Of a stretch of 64,000 bases of DNA, positions 1-11,804 are shown in pieces; the first letter of the stretch is position 1; every line of letters begins with the position of its first letter. Where the stretch lies: the NCBI GenBank assembly GCA_017311185.1, contig JAESUZ010003505.1:186001-250000 (forward strand), in the 5' to 3' direction. The notes under the pieces were generated by a model. That model was not told where the DNA came from, made no database searches, and worked only from the letters and a program-made list of their open reading frames with translations. Source of the stretch: Proteles cristata cristata. Lineage: Eukaryota; Chordata; Mammalia; Carnivora; Hyaenidae. A program made the translations under genes and the position numbers.

Positions 1-960
1 AACACATTCTTCACAGGACTTTTCAGAGACTTTACAAGGAATTCTCTCATGCTCATGTGATCCTTGACACTGCGGTGCATGTTTCTTACATCTCTGGAGA
101 CCAACATGGCAATTGTTGATTTAGAGCGTGATGTGAGAGATTAAACAGGTGACTTGGAGACAGACTGGAGGGTTTGGAGTGTTAGACTAAGCCACCTGAG
201 CATAAATGTGTGGGGAGTAGGCGTCCCTGGTTGTGGAGTCTGCCACCTGGTATGTCCACACTGCCCCCGTCCTGGGCTAGCTCATCTCAAAGTTGGTTGC
301 CTATCTCCATTTGACAATGGATTTGGATACTGTGTTCAGTAGCAGTTCCTTTACAGCACTGGTAGCGTTAACAGAGTTCATACAGGCAGACTTCTTCGAG
401 CAGGGCTAGCACAGCACAAGCACTCAGAGCGTTACATGATACTAATGGGGAGTGGCTGGACATTTATGAGCAAAGATATGGCACCATAAAAGAAGTATTT
501 ATGGAAAACGAATCTTTCATCAAAAAAGAAAACCAGTTGAGACCGTGGATGTAACAGTAGGAAGAAGAAGAAAGGACCGGATTTTATTGGTGAAAACGCC
601 ATTCACAACATGATAACAAACAGGAATACTTGATTACAGGCCTAGAATGCAAATCTCGAATGTGCTGGTGTGTAACTTGTTTAAAATGAAGTCGTTTCCT
701 TTGATTAAATAGCACCATATAAAGATTTCCTCAAATTATCTTGAGTGTGTGAATGTGACTTTTTCCTTCACTCTGTGGCATTACTTGAAATAAATTAAAA
801 CAGACTGAAGTATAGAAAATAAGATTTTAGTTTAGGAGGATAGGACCATTATAAACTTAGGAAAATCACTTTTATTAGAGAAAAAAATGATAACATTGAA
901 TAAATTGGTCTTTAGGCTTTTAATAAAAGCAATATAAAGAGAAAATGTCCTAAGAGTATT
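1..960. other. Unassigned AT-rich sequence
   Basis: No gene or clear repeat was recognised. A 62-codon frame at 154-342 has no recognisable domain and is of chance length. The stretch 365-560 is relatively purine-rich and could be a decayed old repeat, but I cannot name a family. Confidence 0.4.
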
Positions 961-962
961 TA

Positions 963-1160
963 AACATTTTTTAAAAGTTTATTTATTTTTTGACATAGAG
1001 CAAGCAGGGGAGATAGAGAGGGAGACACAAAATCCAAGGTACGCTCCAAGCTCTGAGCTGTCAGCACAGAGTTTGACATGGGGCTCAAACTCACAAACCA
1101 TGATATCATGACCTGAGCCAAAGTCAGACACTTAACCAACTGAGCCACCCAGGTGCTCCT
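963..1160 (-). mobile_element. CAN-SINE (tRNA-Lys-derived), minus strand
   Basis: Reading right to left, the element starts with the usual head (GAGCCACCCAGGTGCTCC in plus orientation at the right edge), passes through the GAGCTGTCAGCACAGAG body, a purine-rich GAGAGAGG stretch that is the CT-rich part, and ends in a T-rich stretch at the left that is the A tail. Many CpG positions have decayed to TpG/CpA, so it is an older copy. A 96-codon minus-strand frame across it is not a gene. Confidence 0.9.
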
Positions 1161-3349
1161 AAACAAAAAATGTTCTAAATAATAGACTAAAAATGGAAAA
1201 GTAGTAACAGGAAAATAGTTAGGATCACATATATAGGTTAAAGTTATCAAAATTATATGAGATTTAACTCTTAAGAATCAACTTTTTTAATGTAAACTTA
1301 AAATCTTAGTTGGATCAGGAGGTTAAAAATACAGACTAAGTGATTATAAAGTTTTATTTTCAGGAAAATGATATGAAATTGACTTTAGAAAAAGCATGTA
1401 GTTCATAGGAATGGATAAAATCATTGCATTATGTATATTCAAATTATCATTTAAAATACAGACCTGAAAATAAGTAAAATATTTCAAGGAACCCAGAATT
1501 TGAAAATAAGGGCTAATAAAAATGCACTATAAATATGCCATCAATTTGATATTTCAGACTGACTTGAATGTTAATATTTTAGGGAAGTTTTGTAACTTGG
1601 TTATGCTGCTTGCCGAACGCAGTGTGAACCAGTTGTAAATTACTCCTGTTTTGACTAGAACACTAGCACTGGCCTTTGAACTCTGTAAGATGATTGGCAT
1701 CACTTAAGTTGATGTGAAAAACTTAAGTTGGGGCTTTGATTAAACCATTTACCTTACATGCAGGCTGGTGGGAAAGTCTTTGGTGCACAAATGCTATTGA
1801 CTTTTTAGTCCCAAACTAATGTGAAGACGATTAAAATACCGCTTTTTATAATAAATCTATCAAAACGGATGGTAGACTCTACTCTTGATTTACACTATTT
1901 TGCCTGTGTGGAAAAAAGAAAAAACAAACTGCTTTATATCTTTATGATCTGTTCATGTCAGAAATTGGTCTGTAAATTATTAATACTGATTAGATAGAAT
2001 TTATTCTTTCTAAACTGTTGATGAGGCAGTAGTGACCTATAGTTTCACAGACAAATTCCCCAAAGAAATCTGGATTCTATATATTTCTGGTTGGTACCCA
2101 ATGCTGTTTTGTGAAGCTGAAAACTGAAGGATCAAAAAGGGCTATCTGGCTGTCGTTCACTCAACAGCTCAAACTTGAAGCACTTCAGGGCATGATTAAG
2201 GAGTTAATTTTACAGGTACTGTTTACTCCAGGAAGGCCTGAAGAGAAGATATTTGGGATACTTGTTTGTTTTAGATGCACTAGACATGGTCCTCCATAAT
2301 TTTAAGCCCATTATGTGGAAAAACTGTAACGTATGTACAACTAGACAAATATGTTAGATATGTTGTGGTCCTTTTCTCTAAATCTCAGGTTGTATTACTT
2401 GGCTTTCCCCATGTTATTAATGAAAAATATGCTGGACATACATACACCTTAGCATATTTGAATTAAGTTTTCCGCTAGATAGTGACCTCGGGCATATCAT
2501 TCATGCAGACAAAGCATATTTGTTACACATGGATTCTTGTGCCCTTGTGCTTAGAAAAAATTACCTCATTAACACTTCATTGAAACAGTAAAATAGTCGT
2601 AAACCAGAGAACAAATGCAAAGTCTTTGAAATGTTCTGAATATATTCAGTATTTTTATTTCTCCGGTATATTCTTCAAATAATTACCAGATACATAAAAT
2701 AGGCATGTTTTGTTTTTGTTTTTTTTAAGCGAGAGTATGAAACAATTCTCTTACTGAGCCTGTATTACCTTACCTTGAGAATCAAGTAGATACTTTGAGG
2801 CATAACCTGCCTATTACCTTTCATCCTATGGTGTGCATTACAACGGAAGTTTTTTATGTGAAATCTTGCCTTCAGTTGAAAACTGATAACTTGATATATT
2901 AACTGTCAAATAGCTAACAGTTAACTTGTAGGCAACTCAGGTTTGGAAACTGTTAGGGCCATCATGGTCTGAGAACTTGGGAAATTTCTTTTGTCTTGCT
3001 CAGTTGAATGGTAAAGAGAGCCTTTTCCATCTATTCAGCTTGACAGATTCTTCTTATGAAAAATCAGTCATCTTCCACATCTCCAGACTTGGCCTGTGTG
3101 CTCTATAAGTATGTATGACATGCGTGAGCAGGGAGGGATTTGAACCTCCTTTTTGGGTTCTTCATCATTTTTGAATATCTGGAATCTGTCCACTTCAATA
3201 GCACTCTACTATCATTTCAGGGAGGTTTCAGATACTCTGGGAGAGTTGCCCCTGAGACTTGGGGTAGCCATGTCTTTGCTCTGTGTGCTTGGGCTTGCAG
3301 ACTGAGACTTGATTTTTCTTTTCTTCTAATTCCTTGTATAGCCTAACTC
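1161..3349. other. Unassigned AT-rich sequence
   Basis: About 2.2 kb with no coding region and no repeat I can name. The longest frames here are 62-68 codons, with no signal peptide or domain. A T-rich stretch lies near 2710-2728. Confidence 0.4.
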
Positions 3350-3570
3350 TTGAGGGTGCTGTTTCAGAACAAGACTGCCTGATTCCCAGTCCTTCTGCCG
3401 CTCTCTGGTTGACCTTTGCAAGTCACTCAACTTCTGTGTTTGTTTCATCTATAAGATGGCGTTGGAGAAACTGAACAGTAATACAAACTGTTTAAAATGA
3501 TCCACAGGGATAAGCCGCTTGTTAGATCAATCTTACTACTGTGTTACCTCAGGATTCGTGCCGGGGCACA
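3350..3570 (+). mobile_element. MIR (ancient tRNA-derived SINE), plus strand
   Basis: The region follows the MIR core order: a TGCCTGATTCCCAGTCCTTC part, then a gene-like 'GACCTTTGCAAGTCACTCAACTTC' region corresponding to the MIR 'gacctTGGGCAAGTcacttaacc' core, then a 'TCTATAAGATGG' segment corresponding to 'catctgtaaaatggg'. It is highly diverged, as expected for an element older than the placental radiation. Confidence 0.65.
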
Positions 3571-5290
3571 TAGCACTAAGGCTGTGTTTTTTTGGTTTAC
3601 TGGAAGCACTGCCATAAATCACTTTCTTGTCTGGTTAATCACGACAGCCATCCCTCCAAAAACACAAAGAGTTAGTATTGTTGACAGCTCAGGAAAAACT
3701 GCATAAATAGAACCAGGTCTTCCCCCGCATAGCTTTCCAGTTGAGAAATGAGAGTGGCAGATTGATGCCCAAACCTACATTGGTATGAACTGGTACGGAA
3801 TTGTCTGCCCGTGGTGGAATACTGGAGTTCCTTGTTCTTCAGGAGAATAGTTCATAAGGAGGAGAAAGGTGGAGCTCAGAGGAACTCCTACAGTTCATTG
3901 TTCTCAAATGTGCCCATCTGACAATTCTATCACCACCACATTGGAGTGGGCAGAGGAGAGTCAGATTGATTTGTCAGTTTGCACCTGTGTATGGATGGGG
4001 GCATCAATCAGGAGTGGGAAACCAGGTATCCACCTTGACCATGTTGTATGAGGTGGGAGACTACTACCTAATCCACGGTCATAAAATACTTAGACCAGCT
4101 ACCGTTCCCCCCCGCCCGGAGGCATATTTTCATTCGGGTGGAGGCTGTGACAAAGGCATTCCCCATACTTTGTCTATATTGAACACGGTCATAATCATAG
4201 TAAAGCCATAGGTCCAACAAAAATCGACACAGAAGCATGTGTCTCTTGACTGTTCAAGATGAGTGACTTCATGGTATTTAACTAATATTGATCCTTTGTG
4301 AATTTGAAATACTCTAATTTTTCATACTTTAATTCATTGTGTGAAACGGTGTGTCTCTAATACTGCCTTATTAGCTGTTCTTCAGTCTACTCAGGACTTG
4401 GATGGTCTATCCCTTCACCCAGGGACCACTGGCATCTTTGCTAGTTCTGAAAGTGAACTGTTTTATCTTCAAAATGAAGGAGGCACATACTGGTAGTGAG
4501 CCCCCTCACATGAAATGACAGTGTAATGTGTGGAGTTGAAGGTGCTAGGTTTCAAGTAAAGAAGAAAATAGCTGATGTTTTGAGTAGGCATCACTCCTTC
4601 CCAAATCAATAGTAAGTCAATGCTCTTGAAAAATAGGATGGTATCTGTACCACTACCTTGAATGCTCTTAGTATTTTTTTAAATAAATGAAGCTATGTCT
4701 GCAAATACAATGGATCTATAGCTGAACACTAAGCTCCAATAGATAATATGGATATTGATTTCTGTGAGCTGTCTTTATTACTCCAGGAATGAGGAATTAA
4801 TGTCCTCAGTGATTGTATCATAAGAAAAACAGAGAAAATAGGAAATTTGTTTGAACAGTGGAGAAATTCTGTGGCAACATTTCAAAGCTATAGTAGACTA
4901 CACAAAATCTATAGTTGTACCCTGTGAAGGTCAAGGAAAGAAATGTAGATGAATTTTGTCATCAGTTAAAATCTAACTGTACCATATAAAACTATGAAAA
5001 ATTGAAATTGTTTTCAAGCATGGTTGGACAGCTACCAACAAATGACAGGATTCATTTAACCAACTCTTCACATACAAACTCTTTCTTTAAATAATGGATT
5101 TATTGACCATCTGTACGTTTATTATCTACATAGAATGGGAATCCTAGAATTCAATATATGTGTTTCATCCTATAATTCCCTGAGCATATAACTCAGTTGC
5201 TTTTGATAAATGGCTATTGATATTGATGATACCTTGGGGTGGGATTGGAAAAATAAGGATCCAAAGGATATTATCATGTTATGACAACGG
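3571..5290. other. Unassigned sequence
   Basis: No gene was recognised. Overlapping frames at 3869-4211 (60 and 81 codons) lie in different phases and share no domain, so I do not call them. A short C-rich run lies at about 4108-4118. Confidence 0.4.
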
Positions 5291-5294
5291 CTAA

Positions 5295-5450
5295 AATATA
5301 ACGAGATATTTTCCAGGTTCTGGCCACAGTTCTTTACAAGCATTACTTGTTGAATCCATACAACTACATCATGCTCTACTAGGTATGAGAAATCTGATGT
5401 GCAGTAACTGGATAAGTTGCTTAGAAAATGATGTGCCATTATAAATCTGA
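5295..5450 (-). mobile_element. Probable MIR fragment, minus strand
   Basis: The order of segments (TTCTTTACAAGCATTACTTG, then CATACAACTACATC, then ACTAGGTATGAGAAATCTGA, then GATAAGTTGCTTAG) parallels the reverse complement of MIR ('gctttacatg...ctcacaacaaccct...tattatccccattttacagatgagga...gttaagtaacttgcc'). Divergence is high, so the call is tentative. Confidence 0.5.
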
Positions 5451-5579
5451 GGAATTGTGCCCAGATGGTTCCCTCTATCTGCAGTGTTCTTCTCTTGGTA
5501 TTTCTTTGGCTTGTTTCTCATTAAGTTCTCCTCTCCAGTCTCATACTTGACTCACTGTCCTAACTAAAATAGCAACTCT

Positions 5580-5828
5580 GGGGGCGCTTGGGTGGCTTAG
5601 TTGGGTGGCAAAGTGTTCTACTTTGGCTCAGGTCATGATTTCATGGTTTGTGAGTTTGAGCCCCTTGCCGGGATCTCTGCTGACAGCTCTGAGCCTGGAG
5701 CCTGCTTCTGATTCTGTATTTCCTTTTCTCTCTCTACCCCTCCCTCACTCACATTTTGTATCCCTCCCTCCTCTCTCTTTCTCGTGCTCTCACTCAGAAA
5801 GAAGTAAACAGTAAAGAGTTAAAAACAT
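5580..5828 (+). mobile_element. CAN-SINE, plus strand
   Basis: The head GGGGCGCTTGGGTGGCTTAG is followed by a body with GACAGCTCTGAGCCTGGAGC, a long CT-rich stretch at about 5725-5800 and an A-rich tail. The head is slightly altered (GTTGGGTGGCAAAGTG in place of the usual GTCGGTTAAGCG). The 69-codon frame inside it is not a gene. Confidence 0.92.
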
Positions 5829-6197
5829 ATAAAATGAAATGAAACAACTCTTACCCTACTCTATTTCCTTTGATTTTTATTCATCTTTATTGACTACCAT
5901 TTAACAATCTATACACTTGAATTATTCTATAGTTTTGCTCCCCAGACTTGAATATAGTAGTGTTTTAGCTCCCTGCTTTAGAAACCTTAAATTTCTTGAA
6001 CACACTCCAGGAAATAGTCGCTTAAATGATAACAGAATAAATGGTGTAAGCCTATCCATGTAGGCTTAAACCATGAAGAAGTTTTAAAAAAATATTTAGC
6101 ACATTGTTCAGAGCACATTGTTTGAATAATGATTGTTGAATAATGATTCAAACTATGTAATATTTTGTAGGGTTTTCTCCACTAAGGTTCTGTATTC
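5829..6197. other. Unassigned sequence between SINE and possible retrocopy
   Basis: AT-rich. TTGAATAATGATT is repeated around 6120-6150, a small local duplication. No gene was seen. Confidence 0.4.
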
Positions 6198-6580
6198 TTT
6201 TTTTTTTTTTTTTTTTGGATACTGAAATTTATTTTTTTTCTCCCAGTGAATGTGTCTATCAAATTGTTGAACTGTAGAAATACCTGGAGAACATAATTCA
6301 GACATAGTGGTATATTCTTAAGACAACTAAGAAACCCTCCAAGGCATAGGAAGTTTGTGGATTTTGTGCTGACTTCTCAGTAGTTCATAGGAATGTGGAG
6401 AAAGCTTGACTGCATCTAAGTTAACATATTTAAACTGTTTTGTATTCTGACTTCCAGTGTAGACTGGTAACAAGTTAATGATTTGTGTTTCAAACACTGT
6501 TGGAAGTTGATTCCAACAACATCTGCACAGGCTCATTGCCTTGGGGAAGACATAAACTGAAACCATTGTGGTAAATCCCA
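6198..6580 (-). pseudogene. Possible processed retrocopy 3' end, minus strand
   Basis: A run of 19 T at 6198-6216 would be the poly-A tail of a minus-strand retrocopy. Just inside it, an AATAAA signal lies on the minus strand at 6228-6233, 11 nt before the tail, which is normal mRNA spacing. The body to the right is non-repetitive and holds an 84-codon minus-strand frame (6327-6581) that I cannot assign; it may be 3' UTR or the end of a reading frame. I did not find a target-site duplication, and the right edge is a guess. A chance T run beside AATAAA is the main alternative. Confidence 0.45.
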
Positions 6581-6660
6581 ATTAGGAAGGAATTTAGAGT
6601 CTTCATCCCCTTTATAATAGTATCTTTTTTTCCCCTTTATTGGCTATACATGTCTGTCTG

Positions 6661-6701
6661 ATGTGCGTGTGTGTGCGCGCACACACACACACATACACAC
6701 A
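6661..6701. repeat. Alternating (TG/CG/CA) microsatellite, Z-DNA-prone
   Basis: All 41 bases alternate strictly between purine and pyrimidine. The centre is GCGCGC flanked by GT repeats on the left and AC repeats on the right, so 6667-6688 is a perfect 22-bp palindrome. Such tracts can flip to Z-DNA or extrude a cruciform under negative supercoiling, and they mutate quickly by slippage. Confidence 0.9.
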
Positions 6702-6702
6702 G

Positions 6703-7142
6703 TAGTACATCATGTCAGGGTAAAGTGAACTTGGAATTTAGCCCCTGAGCCTAGTTTTAAGTGACATTTTTCATGCTTTTCACCAAGTCTGTATGTGACA
6801 ATATAGGATCTGAAACAGTTTTTCTTTTACCCGTTTAAAAAATTTCCCATATCGTTGCCCACAGCGAGAATAAAAGCTGTGTGATAGTAAGTATTTTCAA
6901 CACTTCCTTTGCTGAAATAAAACTTCCCTAAAGGTATAGTTGCAGAGTAGATAAACACAACCATAGCCGAATGAAACAATGGAAATACAGTGTTGTCCTA
7001 GATGGAGAATAATTCTTCACTGGATTTTCAATACAAGAAAATTTCATTACAGTACACATTCAAAAATTTAGTCCACACCATAGGGACTTAATTTTTTAAT
7101 AAAATGGCCACATTTGAAAATACATAGTTGTTATTTTAAAAA
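6703..7142. other. Unassigned left flank of the L1
   Basis: AT-rich sequence between the microsatellite and the L1. No gene or named repeat was recognised. Confidence 0.4.
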
Positions 7143-7158
7143 TGAAACTCCCCTTTTT
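7143..7158. repeat. Candidate L1 target-site duplication, left copy
   Basis: TGAAACTCCCCTTTTT lies immediately beyond the last L1-like base. It matches 14 of 16 positions with TGAACCGCCCCTTTTT at 13692-13707, at the other end of the element. The match was found after inspecting both ends, so it is suggestive, not proven. Confidence 0.5.
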
Positions 7159-10100
7159 ATGTTCCATCCATATTGCTACACATGGGCAGATTTCATTGTT
7201 TCTCATTGCCATGTAGTATTCCATCGTATAGATAAACCACATCTTGATCCATTTGTCCGTTGATGGACACTTAGGCTCTTTCCATGTTTTAGCTATTGTG
7301 GAGAGTGCTGCTATGAACATTGGGGTACATGTGCTCCTATGCATCAGCATTTCTGTATCCCTTGGGTAAATTCCTAGCAGTGCTATTGCTGGGTCATAGG
7401 GGAGTTCTATTGTGAACTTTTTGAGGAACCTCCACTGTGTTTTCCAGAGGAGCTGCACCCGTTTACATTCCCACCAACAGTGTAGGAGGGTGCCCGTTTC
7501 TGCACATATTTGCCAGTATCTAGAGTTCTCTGATTTGCTCATTTTAGCCACTCTGACTGGCGTGAGGTGGTATCTCAGTGTGGTTTTGATTTGTATGTCC
7601 CAGATGAGGGATGCTGAGCATCGTTTTATGTGTCTGGTGTCCATCTGGATGTCCTCTTTGGAAAAGGGTCTGTTCATGTGTTCTGCCCATTTCTTCAAGG
7701 GATTATTTGGTTTTCAGGTGTGGAGTTTGGTGAGTTCCTTACAGATTTTAGATACTAGCCATTTATCTGATATGTCATTTGCAGCTATCTTTTCCCATTT
7801 TATCGGTTGCCTATTAGTTTTATGGATTGATTCCTTTGCCGTGCAGAAGATTTTTATCTTGATGAGGTCCCAATAGTTCATTTTTGCTCTTGATTCTTTT
7901 GCTTTTGGGGATGTGTCAAGAAAGAAATTGCTGTGGTTGAGGTCAAGGAGGTTGTTTCCTGCTTTCTCCTCTAGGGTTTGATGGTTTCCTCTCTCTCATT
8001 CAGCTCCTTTATCCATTTTGAGTTTATTTTTGTGTAGGGGGTGAGAAAATGATCTAGTTTCATTCTTCTGCATGTTGCTGTCCAGTTCTCCCAGCACCAT
8101 CTGTTAAAGAGGCTGTCTTTTTTCCATCTGATACCCTTTCTACTTTGTCAAAGATTAGTTGGCTGTACATTTTTGGGTCCAATTCTGAGTTCTCTATTCT
8201 ATTCCACTGGTCTATGTGTCTGTTTTTTTTTTTTTTTTTGCCAATACCATACTGTCTTGATGATTCCAGCTTTGTAGTAGAGGCTAAAGAGTTGATGCCT
8301 CCTGTTGTGGTTTTCTTCAATATGACTTTGGCTATTCGGGGTCTTTTGTGGTTCCATACAAATTTTAGGATAGTTTGTTCTAGTTTTAAAAAGAATGCTG
8401 GTGCAGTTTTGATTGGGATTGCATTGAATGTGTAGATAGCTTTGGGTAGTCATGACATTTAACACTATTCTTCTGATCCATGAGCATGTAATGTTTTTCC
8501 ATTTCTTTGTGTCTTCTTCAATTTTCTTAAGTTTTCAATAGTTTTCATCGTACAGATCTCTTATATCTTTGGTTAGGTTTATTCCTAGGTATTTTATGTT
8601 TTTTTGTTGATTGTGAAAGGAAATGGTTTCTTGAGTTCTCTTTCTGTTGCTTCATTGTTGGTATATATAAATGCAACCGATTTCTGTACAATTATTTTGT
8701 ACCCTGAAACTTTGCTGAATTCATGGGTCAGGTCTAGGAGGCTTCTGGTGGAGTCTGTTGGGTTTACTATGTAGAGCATCATGTCGTCTCCGAAAAGTTA
8801 AAGTTTGACGGCTTCTTTGCCCTTTCTGATGCATTTTATTTCCTTCTGTTATGTTACTGCTGAAGCTAGGACTTCCAGCACTATTTGAAACAACAGTGGT
8901 GAGAGTGGACATCCCTGTCATGTTCACAATCTCCAGGGGAAAGCTCTCAGTTTTTCCCTGTTGAGGATGATGTTAGTTGAGGGCTTCTCATAAATGGCTT
9001 TTATGATGTTTATGTAAGTTCTTTCTATCCTGACGTTCTCAAGTTTCTTTATTAAGAAGGAATGCTGTATTTTGTCAAATGCTTTTCTGCATCTATCCAC
9101 AGGAACATACAGTTTTTACCTTTACTTTCTTTAAGGCTATGTATTACATTGATTTGCAAATATCGGACCAGCCCTGTATCCTAGGAATGAATCCCACTTG
9201 ATCATGGTGGATAATTCTTTTTATGTGCTGTTGAATTTGATTTGAAAGTATCTTGTTGAGGATTTTTGCATCTGTATTCATCTAGGATGTTGGCCTGTAG
9301 TTCTCTTTTATTGCTTAGTCTCTAGCTTGGGAATCAAAGTGATGCCAGCTTTGTAGAATGAGTCTGGAAATTTTCCTTTCATTTCTATTTTTTGGAATAG
9401 CTTGAGAAGAATGGGTATTAACTCTGTTTTAAACGTCTGGTAGCATTCCCCAGGGAAGCCATCTGACCCAGGGCTCTTATTTGTTGGGAGATATTTGATA
9501 ACAGATTCAATTTCTTCACTAGAAATTGAATGGGTCTGTTCAGATTTTCTGTCTCTTCCCATGTGAATTGTGGTAGTGAGTGTGTGTTTAGGAATTTGTC
9601 CATTTCTTCTAGGTTGTCCAGTTTGTTGGCATATACTTTTTCATAGTATTTCCTGATAAGTGCTTGTATTTCTGAGCGGTTGGTTGTAATAAGTCTATTT
9701 CATTCATGATTTTGTCTACTTGAGTGCTCTCTTTTCTTTTTGAGAAGCCTGGCTAGAGGCTTGTCAGTATTTTGTTGTTGTTGTTGTTATTGTTTTCATA
9801 AAAACTCTTGGTTTAATTGATCTGTTCAACTGTTTTTTTTATTCTATATTGTTTATTTCTGCCCTGATTTTTAATATTTCTCTTCTACTGGGCTTGGGGT
9901 GCTCTTGTTGCTCTCCTTTTGGTTCCTTTAGGTGAGCTGTTAGATTTTGTACTTGTGCTTTTTCTCATTTCTTCAAATAAGCCTGGAGTGCAATGTACTT
10001 CCCTCTTAGGACTGCCTTTGCCGCATTCCAGAGTTTGAAATGTTGAATTTTCATTTTTGTTTGATTCCACATATTTTTTAATTTCTTCTTTAATTGCATG

Positions 10101-10869
10101 ATTGGCCAATTCGTTATTAGTAGGTTATTCTTTAACGTCCATGTTTTTGGAGGTTTTCCAGACTTCTTCCTGTGGTTGATTTCAAGTTTCATAGCATTGT
10201 GTTCTGAAAGTGTGCATGGTATGACCTCGATTCTTTTATATTTATTGAGGGCTGCTTTATGTCCCAGAATGTGATCTTTCTTGGAGAATGTGCCATGCAC
10301 ACTTGAGAAGAAAATGAATTCCATGTCCTTAGGATATAGAGTACTAAATATATGTCAAATCTGTCTGGTCCAGTGTGTCGTTCAAGTCCATTGTGTCTTT
10401 AGTGATTTCCTGTCTAGTTGATCTATCCATTGATGTAAGTGGAGTATTAAAGTCCCCTGGTATAAGCACATTGTTATCTATAACATTGTTTCTGTTGGTG
10501 ATTGTTTTATGTATTACTAGGCTTTGATATTCAGTGCATAGGCATTTGTAATTGTTAGCTCTTCCTGATGGATAGACCTTGTACTTATTATATAATGCCC
10601 TTCTTCATCCCTTGTTACTGTCTTTAAAGTCCAGTTTGTATGATAAAAGTATAGCTACTCCAGCTTTTTTTGACTTCCAGTAACATGATATATTTTTCTC
10701 CATCCCCTTATTTTCAATCTGAAGATGTCCTCAGGTCTAAAATGAGTTTCTTGTAGACAGCTAATGGATGGATTTTTTTAAAAATCCATTCTATCTTGTG
10801 TATTTTCATTGGAGCATTTAGTCCATTTACATTGAGTGTTATTATTGAAAAATAATGATTTAAAGTCAT
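7159..10869 (-). pseudogene. L1 ORF2 remnant (endonuclease-reverse transcriptase), broken
   Basis: The intact protein would nick DNA and copy L1 RNA by target-primed reverse transcription. Here it is split among frames. The N-terminus (MTLNHYFSIITLNVNGLNAP, start near 10869) opens the endonuclease, but the part where the family has a CLQETHL motif reads VYKKLIL, so the acidic metal-binding residue is replaced, and a stop follows soon after. The RT finger/palm block [17 protein letters not shown] is at about 9480-9440. The catalytic motif reads FGDD, where FADD is expected (codons at 8783-8794), with a stop codon at 8798-8800 just upstream. The C-terminal cysteine motif has lost its first cysteine (SRYWQIC). 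The reading frame ends in unrelated sequence after IWME. Confidence 0.9.
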
Positions 10870-10929
10870 TGTGTGCTTTGTAGGATTCATGCTTGTGGTG
10901 TCTCTGGTACCTTGTGTACCTTGCAAGAT

Positions 10930-11804
10930 TTCCCTCAGAGTCCCCCTCTTGATTTTTTTGTAGGACTGATTTAGTGGTGATGAATTCTTTGAATTTTTGT
11001 TTATTTGGAAAGACTTTGATCTCTTCTTCTATTCTGAATGGCAGGCTTGCTGGATAGAGGATTCTTGGCTGCATATTTTTTTCTGTACATCACATTGAAG
11101 ATCTCCTGCCATTCCTTTCTGGCCTGCCAAGTTTCAATAGATAGGTCTGTCACCCCTCTGATAGGTTTCCCTTTGTATGTAGGGCCCTTTTCTCCCTAGC
11201 TGCTTTCAGAATTCTCTTTGACCTTATATTTTGCCATTTTCACTATGATATGTCATGCGGATCAATTCCAGTTCCTTCTGAGGGGTGTTCCCTGTGCCTC
11301 TTGGATTTCAGTGTGTTTCTTTTCCCAAATTGGGGAAGTTCTCTGCTATAATTTGTTCAAGGACTCCTTCAGCGCTTTTCCGTGTCTCTTCCTCTTCTGG
11401 AATTCCTGTGCTACAGATATTGTTCTGTTTGATTCTATTGCTCAGCCCTTGAACTCTCCTTTCATGTTCCTGGATCAGTTTCCCGGCTACCTCTTTCTCT
11501 ATAATTGTGTCTTCTAATTCACCTATTCTCCTCTCTGCCTCTTCAATCCATGCATTGGATGCCTCTATTTTATTCATCCCATTTAAAGCATTTTATTAAT
11601 TTATCACATGTATTTTTTAAATTCCATAGTCTTTGTAGCAATAGTTTCTCTGATGTCTTCCATGCTGTTTTCAAGCCTAGTAATTAATTTTATGATTATT
11701 CTAAATTCTTGTTCATTTATTTTGCTTATATCTGTTTTGAGGAGTTCTTTAGCTGTCATTTCTTCCTGGAATTTCTTTAGAGTAGACTTCTTCCGTTTCA
11801 TCAT
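10930..11804 (-). pseudogene. L1 ORF1 remnant (RNA-binding chaperone), broken
   Basis: The start is placed at MMKRKKSTLKKFQEEM near 11804. The N-terminal third is lysine/glutamate-rich and heptad-like (NSMEDIRETIATKTMEFKKYM, ERRIGELEDTIIEKE), as expected for the ORF1 coiled coil. The middle includes QGLSNRIKQNNICSTGIPEEEE, and the end RILYPASLPFRIEEEIKVFPNKQKFKEF is typical of the C-terminal domain. The frame is interrupted between these blocks, so no full ORF1p could be made. Confidence 0.87.

Noticed and set aside
7096..7698. 200-codon minus-strand frame
   Set aside because: It is the L1 ORF2 C-terminal remnant running into non-L1 sequence at its end, not an independent gene.
7412..7876. 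154-codon plus-strand frame
   Set aside because: It is the antisense of L1 ORF2; a similar antisense frame appears in the second L1 at 24180-24515.
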